Source: Incurvaria masculella (lineage: Eukaryota > Arthropoda > Insecta > Lepidoptera > Incurvariidae). From it: DNA of 64,000 nucleotides. The position numbers and the translations under genes were made by a program. Under the pieces are notes generated by a model. It was given only the letters and a program-made list of their open reading frames with translations. It was not told the DNA's origin and did not search any database. Position 1 is the stretch's first letter. Every line of letters begins with the position of its first letter. The stretch lies in assembly GCA_946894095.1 (NCBI GenBank), contig OX335652.1, positions 19,553,001-19,617,000 of the forward strand, read 5' to 3'. Of this stretch, positions 1-12,246 are shown in pieces.

Positions 1-225
1 TATTTAGTTTTAGTAACTAGTAAGTTGTTAGTTTTATTTTGTTTAGAGATTATTATGTTATTGTTCACAGTGTTTTGTATTTTAATGAAGTGTGTAAAAA
101 GAAATAAACGCATGCAACAACATAAAAAGTTTGACACGTATAATTTCGCCCAAATATGAATCGGATATTTTAAATATAATTAAAATGCATAGTGAGCTTA
201 CCTCATGGACACGGCACTAGTTGAG

Positions 226-441
226 TTAGGGCCGATTTTTCAATCCTCAGATAGTACTTATCGGACTGATAGTACATTCTCACGTTGGTCAAAAGATTGA
301 TATTAATTGCCGGAGAATTAAATCTGCTATCACAATTATTTTGCTAATAAACATATGGACTAACTCTATCGGATGGATAAGCAGAAGCGTAAATTAATCC
401 TTTTCTGGCTGTTTATCTGACAATTGAAAAATCAGCCCTTA
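226..441 (+). mobile_element. MITE with TTA target duplication (PIF/Harbinger-like), copy 1
   Basis: Terminal inverted repeats GGGCCGATTTTTCAAT (229-244) and ATTGAAAAATCAGCCC (423-438) match at 15 of 16 positions. TTA lies outside each end (226-228, 439-441). No coding capacity. Second copy at 13945-14167. Confidence 0.75.
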
Positions 442-454
442 GGGAGCAACTAAA

Positions 455-540
455 AGAAACTGACGGACGGACGGGCGGAGAGCGGAGGCTTGGCAATAGG
501 GTTTCGGTGGCACCCTTTGGGTACAGAACCCAAAAAAAAA
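455..540 (+). repeat. Family C (GACGG element), 3' fragment
   Basis: GACGGACGG run, then GCGGAGGCTTGG, CACCCTTTGGGTAC and an A-rich end: the 3' part of the C element, lying just beyond the MITE right end. Confidence 0.7.
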
Positions 541-721
541 TCTAATAATTTGCGCACATGATTACAAAGACATGTGAATCTTACAAACCACATTATTTGT
601 CACGGTATCCCAATAATGACCCAGTGTTGACCGCCATTCATAAATCAAAAAGAGCTAACGTCCACTAGAAACGCCCGTAATAAAGTCCCTCAGGTGACAT
701 AAATTTATATTTTTAAATGAT

Positions 722-1330
722 TTGTTGGTCTCCGCGGCGCGGTATTTCTGTGCTGCATACAACGAGAAAATAACCCAGGACTCTGGTCAGACATACAAAA
801 ACGAGTGTTCTTTTGTAAAACCGGTTTTATATCGTATACTGGACATTTACTACAAAGATTGTTTAGCATCTCTGGCTCATGCTATTTATAGCAAAACAGG
901 GATTATGGTAATATTGGTTTACGTGACCGGTCTACCTAGGTGGACATTAGATGCTGCCAAATACACCTTACAAGCGAGGTGCCATGCCGGATTCCAGCTA
1001 GGTAATTGTTCCAGGTGGAAGTTTATCAAATTTAGCTATTACTCAAGATATATCATAAAAGGATCACACGCTATCATACACTCAAAAATAATAGATTGTT
1101 TCCCGTGCATAACGATAGAGATGACTTGGCGACGTCAGGGGGAGGCATACGTTCAGCAATGGTCAGAAAATGGCTGAACCAGAAGAAGATAAATTTCCAA
1201 GTGGGTGTACGCAATTTCTGTGCCTTGGAATCCATCGCTCCAGAGCGATTAAAACGCACACCATTGGTCAGCCCCATGTATGCTCTGAAATGTTTCTTGC
1301 ATTGGTAGAAAAAGCGAAAGCCGAATTTTC
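722..1330. other. Unrecognised unique sequence with chance ORFs
   Basis: Open frames on both strands (the longest has 151 codons and begins at a TTG rather than ATG) show no recognisable domain, signal or splice context. Not supported as genes. Confidence 0.3.
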
Positions 1331-1344
1331 AGCAAAGGTGATTT

Positions 1345-1378
1345 AGGTATTAGCCATGCATGTCCAGTGACAATAAAC
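1345..1378 (+). repeat. Family D SINE tail fragment
   Basis: GTATTAGCCATGCATGTC followed by A-rich sequence matches the D 3' end (TATTAGCCATCCATGTCAGG). It abuts family E at 1379. Confidence 0.5.
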
Positions 1379-1515
1379 AGTTTCAGTTTCTTTATGTTCT
1401 CCATTAGGTGTATATGACACACTCGGATTTGTCATTTTCCCGTCGGTTCGATAACTTCTGGCGAAGAAGAGCCGGCAAGAAACTTCGTCAGGTTGGTCAT
1501 TGTAATTTTTTTTTC
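1379..1515 (+). repeat. Family E repeat, short form
   Basis: Shares CAGTTTCTTTAT, ACACTCGGATTTGTCATTTT, GGCGAAGAAGAGCC and AAACTTCGTCAGG with 29453-29597. Ends in a T-rich tract. Confidence 0.7.
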
Positions 1516-2230
1516 ATTGATACTTACAAACTATTTAACAGTGATTAATGCTCTATAAGTATGACTACTATAAGTGATGACTACTTCTCACAAAGAACAT
1601 CATAATAAGAACATTACATACATTGGTAAATAGCAAACTCTTGATTACGATAATGACATCTTATTCTAAATTAATAGGAATTATGATCTGAATTATTTGA
1701 GTGTAAAAAGCCATTGAAATTTTTGATACAAGGTAATATCAAATCAAATAGAAGTCAACAATCATATCTATCAAATAAGCTTAAATTAACTTCAATTTAT
1801 AATTCCACGAAATTACTCGTATTTTTTTATTTTTAGTAAGGAAAGTCTGCGATAGAAATTTAGTAACTTGAGAATGTTTACAGGGCTTCATTTGGTCTTG
1901 AACACAAATAAGATAGTATAGGATAAACCTTTGAACAGTCAGTCGGGAACATTATGTTTGGTAACCTTGGTCACACATCAAACATACATTTGAGTTGTTC
2001 TACAAAATCGCTGTTTTTACGCTGAATTTTTTGTTACGTAATGTTCACTGAACTTGATCACACCAAATACATTTGAAATTTCCTACAAACTCGTTCAAGG
2101 AATCCAGGAAAAGTATTTAGAAATTGGAAGACCAGAAAGATTTTTACTTTCGCCTCTACAATCACTACTTCGAATGTATTTAATTGATCTAACATACTCT
2201 GCTTAAAGTTTTATTTTATGTCCTTATTAG
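1516..2230. other. AT-rich sequence, nothing recognised
   Basis: No repeat match elsewhere in the window, no ORF of note and no RNA gene seen. Confidence 0.3.
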
Positions 2231-2403
2231 CTCGAGATTTTAACGAGGAAATAGGCTATCGATCTGAACATATTCATCGCGGGATCACCGGAATAGAGAT
2301 GGAGCCAGGCGTGACCTATATGCCAAATGAAGAGGATTCATCAAACGCTGCCGCCGCCGTTGGGGTTGGTAGCGGTACGCCCACACGACTAGCTACATGT
2401 TAG
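2231..2403 (+). CDS. Possible terminal coding exon, unknown protein (tentative)
   Basis: A pyrimidine-rich tract ending TTATTAG precedes a 57-codon frame ending in TAG. The peptide opens RDFNEEIGYRSEHIHRG, runs through EPGVTYMPNEEDSSN and a small AAAAVGVGSG stretch, and ends TRLATC. Composition is more like coding sequence than the surrounding AT-rich DNA, and the frame is open through the putative acceptor. I do not recognise the protein. It could be the last exon of a plus-strand gene lying upstream, or chance. A donor-like TTGGTGAGC follows at about 2455. Confidence 0.22.
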
Positions 2404-2608
2404 ATGAGCGCGTCGGATCGCTGAACACATTTGACACAAAACCACGGCCGCAGTTGGTGAGCCGTCCATTTTACATGCTGATAATTTTTTTTATGCATCA
2501 TTCTTTTTAAAATTGTAAACAATATAATGGATTGTTCCATGTTGTTAGTCTATTTAAAGTTTCCTCCATGTCGTTCTCTCTTCAAAAACTTTTTCGAAAT
2601 TTAAATTT

Positions 2609-2632
2609 ATATATATATATATATATATATAT
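2609..2632. repeat. (AT)n microsatellite
   Basis: Uninterrupted AT dinucleotides, about 12 units. Confidence 0.9.
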
Positions 2633-2989
2633 TATTATAATTGTAACCAGAATGTGTTGCTTGGATTTGATGAAACATATAAAAAACGTTAAATTATTCT
2701 TAACGCTTTGCGACGGTAGATTTTTACGCACCGCAGAAGACAAAAAGGTAGAGAAATGTCATTTGGTCCTTACTCGCGAGTCCGACGTATGGACAAATTG
2801 TGCATATAAACGTATGTAAAGTCGGCAGCGCGTGTTCTACAATACAGTCCGAATATCGCCACCGTGCGCCAATGTACTCCCGAAATGTGTTCGCTAAGTC
2901 CCACCCACACAAACCCTCCAATACATCTGCGACTATGCTTGGCTGTAGAATGTAGGCTTATGCTGGGTTGGTAGTTTTAGAAAATTCTA

Positions 2990-3050
2990 AAAAGGTTTCA
3001 TTTCATTATTTAGTACACACTCAGATTCGTCATTTTATATTTTTCTGCCA
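2990..3050 (+). repeat. Family E fragment
   Basis: TTTCATTTCATTATTTAG and ACACTCAGATTCGTCATTTT match the E 5' half only. Confidence 0.5.
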
Positions 3051-3245
3051 TAGACTCACGAGATGACAAATATCCTTTTTTTTATCTGACTTATGCACCG
3101 AAAGTTTTTCGAGTCACTCACAAATTTTCAAATTACTTAAGTCTAGTCACTTCATTGCTTTTAGTGATAATTTCATCTTCTACGAAGCTCAGTTTAAATC
3201 AGACTTGTTTAGAGCAGAAGCGCTATCAGAAACGATCCTGTCTTC

Positions 3246-3933
3246 TTATGGCGGCGCAACCCGCTCAACTCCCCATACAAACGGGGAAAGAAGATCACGC
3301 CCATATTTCTTGTCAGAGATCCCAAATTTTGCTCAAAATAGCTTAATTTGATCGAACTAGATGTCTGATGACCGTTGGCATTGTAAAATTGTGTTTGGTT
3401 TCTAAGTTTTAAGGCCCGAAAGTTCGAATTTTTGGCGCGTTTTATACAATAACTTTGGAGGTGGATTATGCAATGATAAAGTAAGAACATCTTAAAATGA
3501 TTAGTCTTCAGACATAGCTAATCTAATCAAGATTTATACTCCATTTGGTTTATAGGGTTCCGTACCCGAAGAGTGAAAACGGAAGCCTATTACTAAAAAA
3601 AATTTACAAAAAAGTTGATTTTTTTGTAATAAATCTTTTACGATGGTACGGAACCCTTCTTGTGCGAGTCCGACTCGCACTTGGCCGATTTTGTTAGTTT
3701 TTTAACTACAGCGGTCGTGGTTTTCTTTTAGCTATAAGTCGTTTTGTAATTAAAATTTTCGTAAATCTTACCAAATCATACACTATACACATTGTCTTTT
3801 TTGTGGACATGTTGAATTTCGTCATCACGGAGCCTGTCTTTTTCTTTGAAACAGAGAAGGTCCCAGAGCGCAACAGCACGGTTTTGTACCGTGCCCGCGA
3901 ATGAGTTAGTCCCGCCGGGTTGGGCCACCTTAA
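3246..3933 (+). mobile_element. Family A MITE copy 1 (interrupted by a C element)
   Basis: Starts at a degenerate GGCGGCGCAACCCGCTC and ends CGGGTTGGGCCACCTTAA. The body contains the A landmarks AGAAGATCACGCCCATATTT, TTTTGGCGCG and GAACAGAGAAGG-like ends. It is about 140 bp longer than other copies because a minus-strand C element sits at 3553-3692. Confidence 0.85.
3553..3692 (-). mobile_element. Family C element nested in family A copy 1
   Basis: Reads on the minus strand as GGCCAAGTGCGAGTCGGACT, GAAGGGTTCCGTACC, then directly to the 3' GGGTTCCG-like end; most of the C body is deleted. The flanks join the A sequence CATTTGGTTT / GTTAGTTTTTTAACTACAGC seen uninterrupted in other A copies. 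Confidence 0.85.
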
Positions 3934-4089
3934 GCCTACCCCAAATCCTTCACGCAACGTGTTTGCTCCGTTGTATTTGCTTGAAGACCACCAAGATTAA
4001 TTGCTTCAGCTTTCTAGCTAGTCCTGTCAGTGTTTTATCATAAAAACGCGAATCGTGGAACTATCCCATTGTTATCGCTGAAACACTGT

Positions 4090-4610
4090 TGAGGTGGCCC
4101 TTCCCGGTGGGACTAACTCGTTCGCGAGCACGGTCCAAAACCGTGCTATTGCGCTCTGGGACTTACTCTGTTTCATAGAAAAACACAGGCTTCGCGATGA
4201 GGAGGATGTAACATGTCCACAAAGCAGACAATGCGCATATTGTTTGATATAGTAAGATTATTTTTTTAATGACAAAACGACTTATAGATAAAAGTAAATC
4301 ACGACAGCTGTAGTAAAAACCAAATTTATTATAAATCTTCATGAAACAAACTATGTCTGATGACTAATCTTTTTAAGATGTTTTTTTATCGTTGAGTAAG
4401 CCACCTCCAAAGTCATTGTATAAAACGCGCAAAAAATTCCAACTTTTTGACCTTATAACTTAGAAACCAAACACAATTTTAAAATCATCAGACATCCAGT
4501 TATATCAAATAAACCTATTTTAAGCAAAATTTTGGATCTCTGACAAGAAATATGGGCAATATCTTCTTTCCACGTTTGTATGGGAAGTCGAGCGGGAAGG
4601 CCCACCTTAA
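4090..4610 (-). mobile_element. Family A MITE copy 2
   Basis: Opens GAGGTGGCCC and closes GGCCCACCTTAA; full-length and inverted relative to copy 1, with several substitutions. Left TTAA degraded. Confidence 0.85.
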
Positions 4611-4967
4611 GTCCTTTTCACAAGGTTTCATTTCTTCCTATCTGTTCGCGTGTCGCATGGCTCCTGACCCTTATCAGGATGCATAGTTTTTTTACCACCG
4701 TATCCTGAGTTGCCAGTTTATACCTGCAGTAAAATATTCAACACGGCTCGAATGTCGTAAATATCCGAGACTCCTGAATGTATTATGTTAATGACACCAT
4801 TTCCGCCTGGTTCCAGAAGGCGACACCTATTGTTCTTGAGGAGTAATATATTTTTTGTGAATTTCGTTCGCTAAGGAATGCAGGGCACGACAGGAGTTTT
4901 GGTACCGTTAAAAGGACAATCGACTATTTAAGAATTGACTACTGTTTTACTTGATGGCAGGAATGTT
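4611..4967. other. Unique spacer between two family A copies
   Basis: No gene or recognised repeat. Confidence 0.3.
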
Positions 4968-5521
4968 TTAAGGTGGGCCATCTCGCTCAACTCCCCGTAC
5001 AAACGGGGAAAGAAGATCACGCCCATATTTCTTCTCAGAGATCCCAAATTTTGCTCAAAATAGTTTTATTTGATCGAACTAGATGTCTGATGACTGTTGG
5101 CATTGTAAAATTGCGTTTGGTTTCTAAGTTATAATGTCCGAAATTTCGAATTTTTCGCGCGTTTTAAACAATAACTTTAGAGGTGGATTACACAATGATA
5201 AAGTGAGAACATCTTAAAAAGATTAGTGATTAGACATAGCTTATTTAATCAAGATTTATAGTCTATTTGGTTTTTCTAAGATTTTTGACTACAGCGGTCG
5301 TGGTTTACTTTTAGCTATAATTCGTTTTGTAATTAAAATTTTCGTAAATCTTACCAAATCATACACTATGCACATTGCCTTTATTATTGACATGTTGCAT
5401 CTTCCTCATCACGTAGCCTGTCTTTTTCTTTGAAACAGAGAAGGTCCCAGAGCGCAACAGCACGGTTTTGTACCGTGCCCGCGAATGAGTTAGTCCCGCC
5501 GCCCGAGTTGGGCCTCCTTAA
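4968..5521 (+). mobile_element. Family A MITE copy 3
   Basis: TTAAGGTGGGCCA at the left and GGGCCTCCTTAA at the right; full-length body. Confidence 0.88.
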
Positions 5522-6084
5522 GATATGTATGTTAGGATTTATTATTTACTGTTCGTAGGTATTTCGTGGAAATACTTAGATATTGGTGGTAGGTATAAAT
5601 AAGTTTAGTGAAAAGTTATTTAAGTGACGTAATCGTTTTATAATAAAAACAAAAACAAAATATAGTTTCATTTGATACATCGCGTCGCTTTTTAAAATTA
5701 TCCACCCACCCATCTCAGTTCTTCAGTATTTATTTTTACTACTTTTTACGTTATTGTTAACATAATGCACAGAAGTCGGTTTAATAATGACCATTCTGTA
5801 GCGGTGAGTTCATTATTTGTTTTATGTATATTACGGTTAAAGTCCGAAATTATTTTTTTCTTCTTTGGCAGATTTGCGGACTATCGCTGAGCTATCAAGC
5901 TTGTTTGAATTACTTCAGTAATAAATTAAATTATTTAAGTAAGAAAGATCGACAACGTTTTCTTTCATAACTTTTGAAATGGTATGTTTTACTTAGAACA
6001 CTTTTCGGTTCTTGGATTGCAAACCGTGCAACAGTTACACCCACTTAGCTACTACCGCGTTCAAAATATACGTTCACCTGTACC

Positions 6085-6590
6085 ATGATGATATTGTATT
6101 GTATTGTTTATTCATCATCCACAGACTGCACTCGGATTTGTCATATTTTAGCATTGGCCAGTTCAGCAAAACAAAACACAGCGAAGAAGAACTGGAAAGA
6201 AACTCCGCTGTTTTTTTTTCAACGTCCACTTAGTCTAAGTTTACAAAAGTGTTTGTCAATTATTTTAACAAAAACATAGGTAAAACACTAAATTAACATG
6301 AATATACAAAATTTACAATCCATGCCGTATGCAAAAGTCCATGACAAATATCATTTTATTTGCAAAGACAATCCCCTCCAACTAATATGTTGCCAATTGG
6401 AGCAAGCCAGTCCCCACAAACAGCACCCGTTCACGAGCATCACTCCGGGCACAGCCATTACCTCTTTCAACCATATTTTAGAGAAAGAGATAACCCGAGC
6501 CAAGCGTCACCGTAAGCAAGGACCTTTAAGCGATGCACTGCTCCAGTGGCAACACAACACTGCGAAACACTTGCACATTAGGTTTTAATA
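6085..6590 (+). repeat. Family E repeat, long form
   Basis: TATTGTATTGTTTATTC, CACTCGGATTTGTCAT, AGCGAAGAAGAACTGG and CAACGTCCACTTAGTC, then a 300 bp extension also present at 45340-45600. The extension carries a 96-codon frame beginning MNIQNLQSMPYAKVHDKYHF; the second copy keeps only part of it open, so I do not call a gene. Possibly the 3' end of a longer retroelement. Confidence 0.65.
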
Positions 6591-6599
6591 CTATACGTT

Positions 6600-8386
6600 T
6601 TTTCATAAACTAATACTGTCAGCTGATCACATAATTACATATCCCTTTAAATGCTACCACCTACAGAAAAATAAGAGTATAATGGTTTAAGAGCAGCCCT
6701 ATCAATAAAGTAATAATAGATTCCTATATGAGATTTTGACCAATACCGAGAAACGGTGATAGAAATGTGAACGCCAAGACTTCTGTCGAGTTTTATTATT
6801 AGGGCTCGCTGGTTTATGGTTTTTCAATATTAATATTGACGCACAATTTCGTTGCTGTTTCAGTGGCATGGCATGGCAGTGGCAGTGACGGAAGCGGCGT
6901 CCGGTCGTTCTCACGTTTTACGATATAATAAATGGTCGGAAGTCTGTGGAAAGGATGAAGACATGCATAAAAAAGACATCACAAGATGTTGTTTTTATAT
7001 GTTTTTAAACATAAAACATTTTAGGCCGTACTGGGACAGTATGTACGATAGCGTAATCTCGTCTAGCCTATAATTTTGTGACAAATGGATTTAATTTAGG
7101 TATATTTTCGGCAGAGATATTAATCGAATTTCCTGCGTGACTACATGAAAATACTTGACTGTAGTTGGGTACAGCCTTAAGTGTGTTTTATTCTAAGAAA
7201 CAAATTGTAACCAAAATTCATCAAATATTGGCAGTAATCGATGCTTAAAGCAACGACATGCAAAAAAAAAATTATTATGTTTAAATGTATTTTGATAATT
7301 TTTCTTCAGATATTATACCATTTGTTTAAGGTTTGTATTTGAAGTAATCGGTTCAAAGAGCCGATGGAGTGGTAAGTTTACTCAGGGAAAGTGCATGTGA
7401 AAAACAGGATTTTCAAGCTATTTTTTTTTGTTATGCGATATTTTAATTTCTTACGTGTAACGCCTTATTAAAAGTAGTTTTAGGGTCTCATAAATATTTT
7501 TATTATATAATTTTTTACAGTATATTGTCATACGAGCTAATTGTTCTGGGGTAGTGCAACTGAAATAAATCACTTATTAGCGTTACTTAAAAGACCGTTG
7601 CGATAAAAGTTTGTATGAAGGTGAGATGTTCGTATTGAAAAGGGTTTACTTACAAGTGGTTTTGTTTTGAAAAACATCTGTTATGCGAGCAAATTGATAC
7701 ACCCTTAAAATATAAATATAGTAGATTAGTAATAGTATTTTTAATCAATATGGAATAAGTCACAATCCGCTTAAAAATCGACGAGCGAAAATAAATTATC
7801 GAAATAATAAAAGTTCAAATCACAACCTTTCTGTTGATTCTGAGCATACAGCCCATTGGCCGAAACTGGGGCAACATTTCTAATCTTGAGGTTTATTTAA
7901 GTCCTGCAATAATTCCAAGTCTAAGCAAAAGGTTACATAGAAATACCACTTTGATTGTATGCTCTTACAAAATTATCTTTCCGAAACGAATGTCTTCCTT
8001 TCATAGCAATGCCATTTTCGATTGCCAAGGTTTTATTGATATCGTAAAATACTCAATCACTTATGCCAGCAACTAGCAAGTTCACATAGGTATATTTATT
8101 TCCCTATCTATGTATTTCCAATTCGTATATAGAAGGAGATCGCCTAAGTGACGTTTTTACGAAGGAATCCGCAAATTGGGTAATTCGGTGGCGAACATGT
8201 GGCAATATTATGCAAATCCCCCATTCCGATGGCCCGTAAGCCTTCTTTACGATATTGCTTGTATCGGATGTGCGTTTTCATATTTTGGGGAGTATAGTAT
8301 CACTCCGGTATAGCCAAAAATGTAGAAGTTTAGTATTTTCTGCCTGTATCTAGAGAGCTTAGTGCGCAAGTGACCAAAAGTGCAGT
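6600..8386. other. AT-rich sequence, no gene recognised
   Basis: Short ORFs only (up to 80 codons), none with a recognisable domain. No match to the repeat families of this window. Confidence 0.3.
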
Positions 8387-9190
8387 CACCCCTTATTTAC
8401 CATAAAAAAGAGCTTTTGTCCCGGGTTTTTTTACTATCGTTCACTTAAAAATAAAAGTACCATGCTTTTTTTGAGGAAAACTAGATAAATCATAAATGTT
8501 TTACCCAAAAAATATTTCACATTCCATAAGCGCTCGTAGCCTAGTGGCGCGGGGACTGGCCTAGCGTACAAGAGGCCTGGACTCAATTCCGACATGCACC
8601 ACTGTCTTTATCTTTCCGAGTTCGATAAGTGCATTTCTTCACGAATGCGAGCTGCTCCATGGTTCGGAATCCATGTAAAACTGTAGGCCCCCTTCCCCTA
8701 CTAGGTGGTAGGGTGTAAGCCCGCCCGGGTTGGTACCATCGCATTGGATGAAAAGATGGTCGAAGCGGCAATGAAAAATTGCCCGTGTTTTCCATCCAGT
8801 TTAATGAAGCCGTGCTCATATAGGGAAGGTCCTGGCGTGGCACCTGATTCCTTCGGGAATGTGGTGTATTGTGCTAATATCATAACAGTAGTTGTGTGGT
8901 ATCAGCCATCCACGTCAGGTCGCACAAAAAAAAGCGCGAATGCAATGCACTGATAGCGATTTGGGATGTTGTCTCATCGGGCAGATGTGTTCCATCTCCC
9001 TCTAACTCGCGGTAGTGGTACTTGAGTTGACGTCTCACTCTCACACTTTGTTCGTCTTGTAAGCGCAGCGCGCTTCGCTAGGTCTATGGACTAGACCTCT
9101 GGAAATACATTGTCAAAGAGCAATGTGTTGGCCAGTCGGGTGAGGGACGTAAATACAATCCAACTACATAACTCAAGCCTGAGGATGTAG
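8387..9190 (+). repeat. Segmental duplication unit 1 (split by a SINE)
   Basis: 8387-8500 matches 9404-9490 (CATAAAAAAGAG, GGGTTTTTTTACT, GAGGAAAACTAGA), and 8950-9190 matches 9512-9727 (TGTCTCATCGGGCAGATGTG, GGTCTATGGACTAGACCTCT, GGCCAGTCGGGTGAGGGACG). The two halves are separated by the D SINE at 8529-8945. Confidence 0.85.
8529..8945 (+). mobile_element. Family D SINE, full length, tRNA-headed
   Basis: Box A-like TAGCCTAGTGGCG and box B-like GGACTCAATTCC spaced as in a tRNA, then the D body (GAGCTGCTCCATGGTTCGGA, CCCGCCCGGGTTGGTACCAT, GGAAGGTCCTGGCGTGGCAC) and an A-rich 3' end. Non-coding. Confidence 0.88.
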
Positions 9191-9403
9191 ACCATAGGCT
9201 TAGAATGTAAAGACATACAAATTCAACTGACGAATGAGACCAAAAAAGTTTCATACAGAATGTACTTAAATTTCTCTTTTACTCAAAACAAATTCTGAAC
9301 TGCTATATGTGTAGCTTCATTATAATGGTCTGAAGTTGTGTTTAAAGTATTATTTTGAAATATTGAGAAAAAAATAAGGAAATTTGATCGACAAATAATT
9401 AAT

Positions 9404-9727
9404 GGGTCACCGCATATTTACCATAAAAAAAAGAGTTGTGTACGGGTTTTTTTACTTCCGCTAGCTTTAAGGAAAACTAGAGAAACCATCTTCATTTGCG
9501 CCTGTATACTGATAACGATTTGAGAAGTTGTCTCATCGGGCAGATGTGTTCCATCTCCCTCTAACTCGCGGTAGTGGTACATGAGTGCCCGCACTTTGCT
9601 CGTCTCGTCGCTTTGCTAGGTCTATGGACTAGACCTCTGGAAATACATTGTCAAAGAGCAATGCTTTGGCCAGTCGGGTGAGGGACGTAAATACAATCCA
9701 ACTACATAAGCAAAGCCCGAGGATGCA
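9404..9727 (+). repeat. Segmental duplication unit 2
   Basis: Uninterrupted counterpart of 8387-9190 without the SINE. Minus-strand ORFs across it (up to 142 codons) have no recognised domain. Confidence 0.85.
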
Positions 9728-9974
9728 GACGCTCTCGACTCCTGGCCCGGACCGCGCGGTAATGGAACCCGTAGTTTACGAGGTGCTAAACCTCCCGCTT
9801 CCATCCACTCCCGCTCGCTCGGTCCGGGCGATGGCTCATCTAAATCATAACTTGCAACTGGAGCGAAGTAACACACGAGATCGTAAAGCGGCGGCGATAA
9901 ATGCAGATTGCGAAAAAGGTTACTTCGCTTTAGAGCAGTTCTATGTGCACGTTTTGGGTCAGGGTTAGGATGTA

Positions 9975-10045
9975 AAATGTTACGATGGCCTAGTGATGTT
10001 GAGCGGCTATGCGAGATTTCACGGGCTCGAATTCCAGCAACTTGC
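9975..10045 (+). repeat. tRNA-like SINE head or tRNA relic
   Basis: TGGCCTAGTGATG resembles box A and GGGCTCGAATTCC box B at about tRNA spacing. No cloverleaf with good acceptor pairing was seen. Confidence 0.35.
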
Positions 10046-10106
10046 ATCAATTTCGACTCTTGTTAATATAACGTTTGTGTTTACTATAATAAAGCACAAA
10101 GTTATA

Positions 10107-10642
10107 TTAAGGTGGCCCAACTCATTCGCGGGCACGGTACAAACCCGTGCTGTTGCGCTCTGGGACCTTCTCTGTTTCAAAGAATAAGACAGGCTCCGTG
10201 ATGAGGAAGATGCAACATGTCCACAAAAAAGACAATGTGCATAGTGTATGATTTGGTAAGATATACGAAAATTTGAATTTCAAAACGACTTATAGCTAAA
10301 AGTAAACAACGAACGCTGTAGTCAAAAATCCAACAAAAACCAAATAGCTCTTAAATCTTGATTAAATAAGCGATGTCTGATGATTAATCTTTTTACGATG
10401 TTCTTACTTTATCATTGCGTAATCCACCTCCAAAGTTATTGTATAAAACGCGCGAAAAATGCGAACTTTCGGACCTTATATCTTAGAATCCAAATACAAT
10501 TGTACAATGCCAATGGTCATCAGACATCTAGTTCAATCAAATAAAGCTACTTTGAGCAAATTTTTTTATCTCTAACAAGAAATATGGGCGTGATCTTCTT
10601 TCCCCTTTTGTATGGGGAGATGAGCGGGATGGGCCACCTTAA
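10107..10642 (-). mobile_element. Family A MITE copy 4
   Basis: TTAAGGTGGCCCAACTC (short of the usual CCCGGCGGGAC by a small deletion) to GGGCCACCTTAA. TTAA at both ends. Confidence 0.9.
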
Positions 10643-10649
10643 ATATAAA

Positions 10650-12240
10650 AAACATTCAAACCGCTTTCCCGGAGGAGTAGGCAGAGATGATAGAGCGCCA
10701 TACGGTACGATCACAGCACACCTATTTCGCTTCATCTAGAGACATACATATTTTCATACATGCTCTGCGATTACGGGTGCTACGTACCAGATCTTTACGA
10801 AGAATCACATCGATTTGATCGCGGTACCTTCTTGTAGGCAGACGTTCACGTCTGCTCTGTAAGTTTTTTCGTAATTTTTTCGTCCCCCATTCGTTCCATG
10901 TTAAATATAAAATCAACTATAACATTTTATTATAGTTAAAGCCCGATATCGGTTACAATATCGATAAAGTCTAATTTATCTTCTTACATAATATGATTAC
11001 ATAAGAGGTAACAAGAAGGAAAATCTTAATATATTTTTATTGTAGAATTTTCAAACAGTATGTTTTTACATTTTGGTGAAGAACTGGTTATAAGTGGATG
11101 GTGGATATGTTCTTTTTCCGGGCTCGTGTAGAATTTGCAATCGAATTGGATGACATCTTGGTAACCACCCCGATTTTTTTACATCACATACCGGAAACGA
11201 CTTTTGTCGCGTTACAAAGCAGGGAAGCGTCAATAAACACGGCCATGGGATCAAAAAGGCATCGCGAGAGAAGAATCTCTCGTGAAACCCGAAAGGGCGG
11301 TCCGTTAACGCAAACAATACGAACGGGGGCGTAAAAAGTGGGAATTCAATCTTATGTCGGAATCCGGCAACAGATGAATGCGTGTCGAATTGTTTTACTC
11401 CTGAGCGATTTCGGGCGGTGAATTGCGAAAGAGATGACATGTGTGGACGAGTTTTAACTACAAAAGGTTGTAAATAGTTTGAATCAGCTTGGGTGGCAGT
11501 GATATTTTCGGAATATCTTTAATCTTTGAATTGAGAAGTGTTTTGATCCACAACTGTTCCTAACGACATTCGAGAGTCGGCGCACATAATACAAAATGCA
11601 CCTTCAGAACACCATACAATCTAGGTCCAGTTTTATAGTTAATAGTCCACTTATTTGATAGAGTATTCTACATGTCACAATTACATACAGTTATATTTAC
11701 AATTTCAGAAGAAGGTGGTAGGCAGGTATTAGTATTTAAAATAGATACAGTACATGAAACAAATAAATAACAATGAGAAGCAGTCAATATTAATGAAATA
11801 ATGAAATGAATAAATGAAGTTTACAACATGTTCAGTCATAGTGTAGTAAGGATTGATGGAGCGGCATGGAATTGTCTTATTAAGATTTTTAAATATAAAA
11901 AAAAAAAACTAAATATACTCAATCTAATGCAGACAAATCTAAAAAAGAGTGCCGCTTATATACTTGTAGATTGCATGGCTATAACGCATGATATAAGTTT
12001 CAAAATATTTCTCTGAATTATAAATTACAGCTATTATAAGTAAAGTTTCATAAATTAGCAAATTTTTGAGTTTTGGACTTTGATCAAATCTTCGATGAAA
12101 CTAGAAGCATTCAATTTGTCGCTTGATTTTAGAAATTATCTAGTGCATCTAAATAATGTTTGATGAACTCACATATTTTACCAGTTAAACGTGTTAGTAA
12201 TCGGAAAATTAACAGGCATATAACAATTTCTCGAAGCTAA
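10650..12240. other. Unique sequence, no supported gene
   Basis: A 124-codon minus frame and a 78-codon plus frame overlap at 11066-11440. Neither has a recognised domain and both may be chance. The rest is AT-rich. Confidence 0.3.
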
Positions 12241-12246
12241 TAATTT

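Noticed and set aside
722..1177. 151-codon plus-strand frame
   Set aside because: Starts at TTG, not ATG, in a eukaryotic genome; no domain, splice context or coding composition.
4090..5521. Tandem array or gene cluster at 3.2-5.5 kb
   Set aside because: Explained by three family A MITEs in alternating orientation separated by unique DNA.
9622..10050. 142-codon minus-strand frame
   Set aside because: Runs through one unit of the segmental duplication and a tRNA-like stretch; not conserved as a frame in the other unit.
11066..11440. 124-codon minus-strand frame opposite a 78-codon plus frame
   Set aside because: No recognisable family, no intron or start context. Left as an unexplained ORF.
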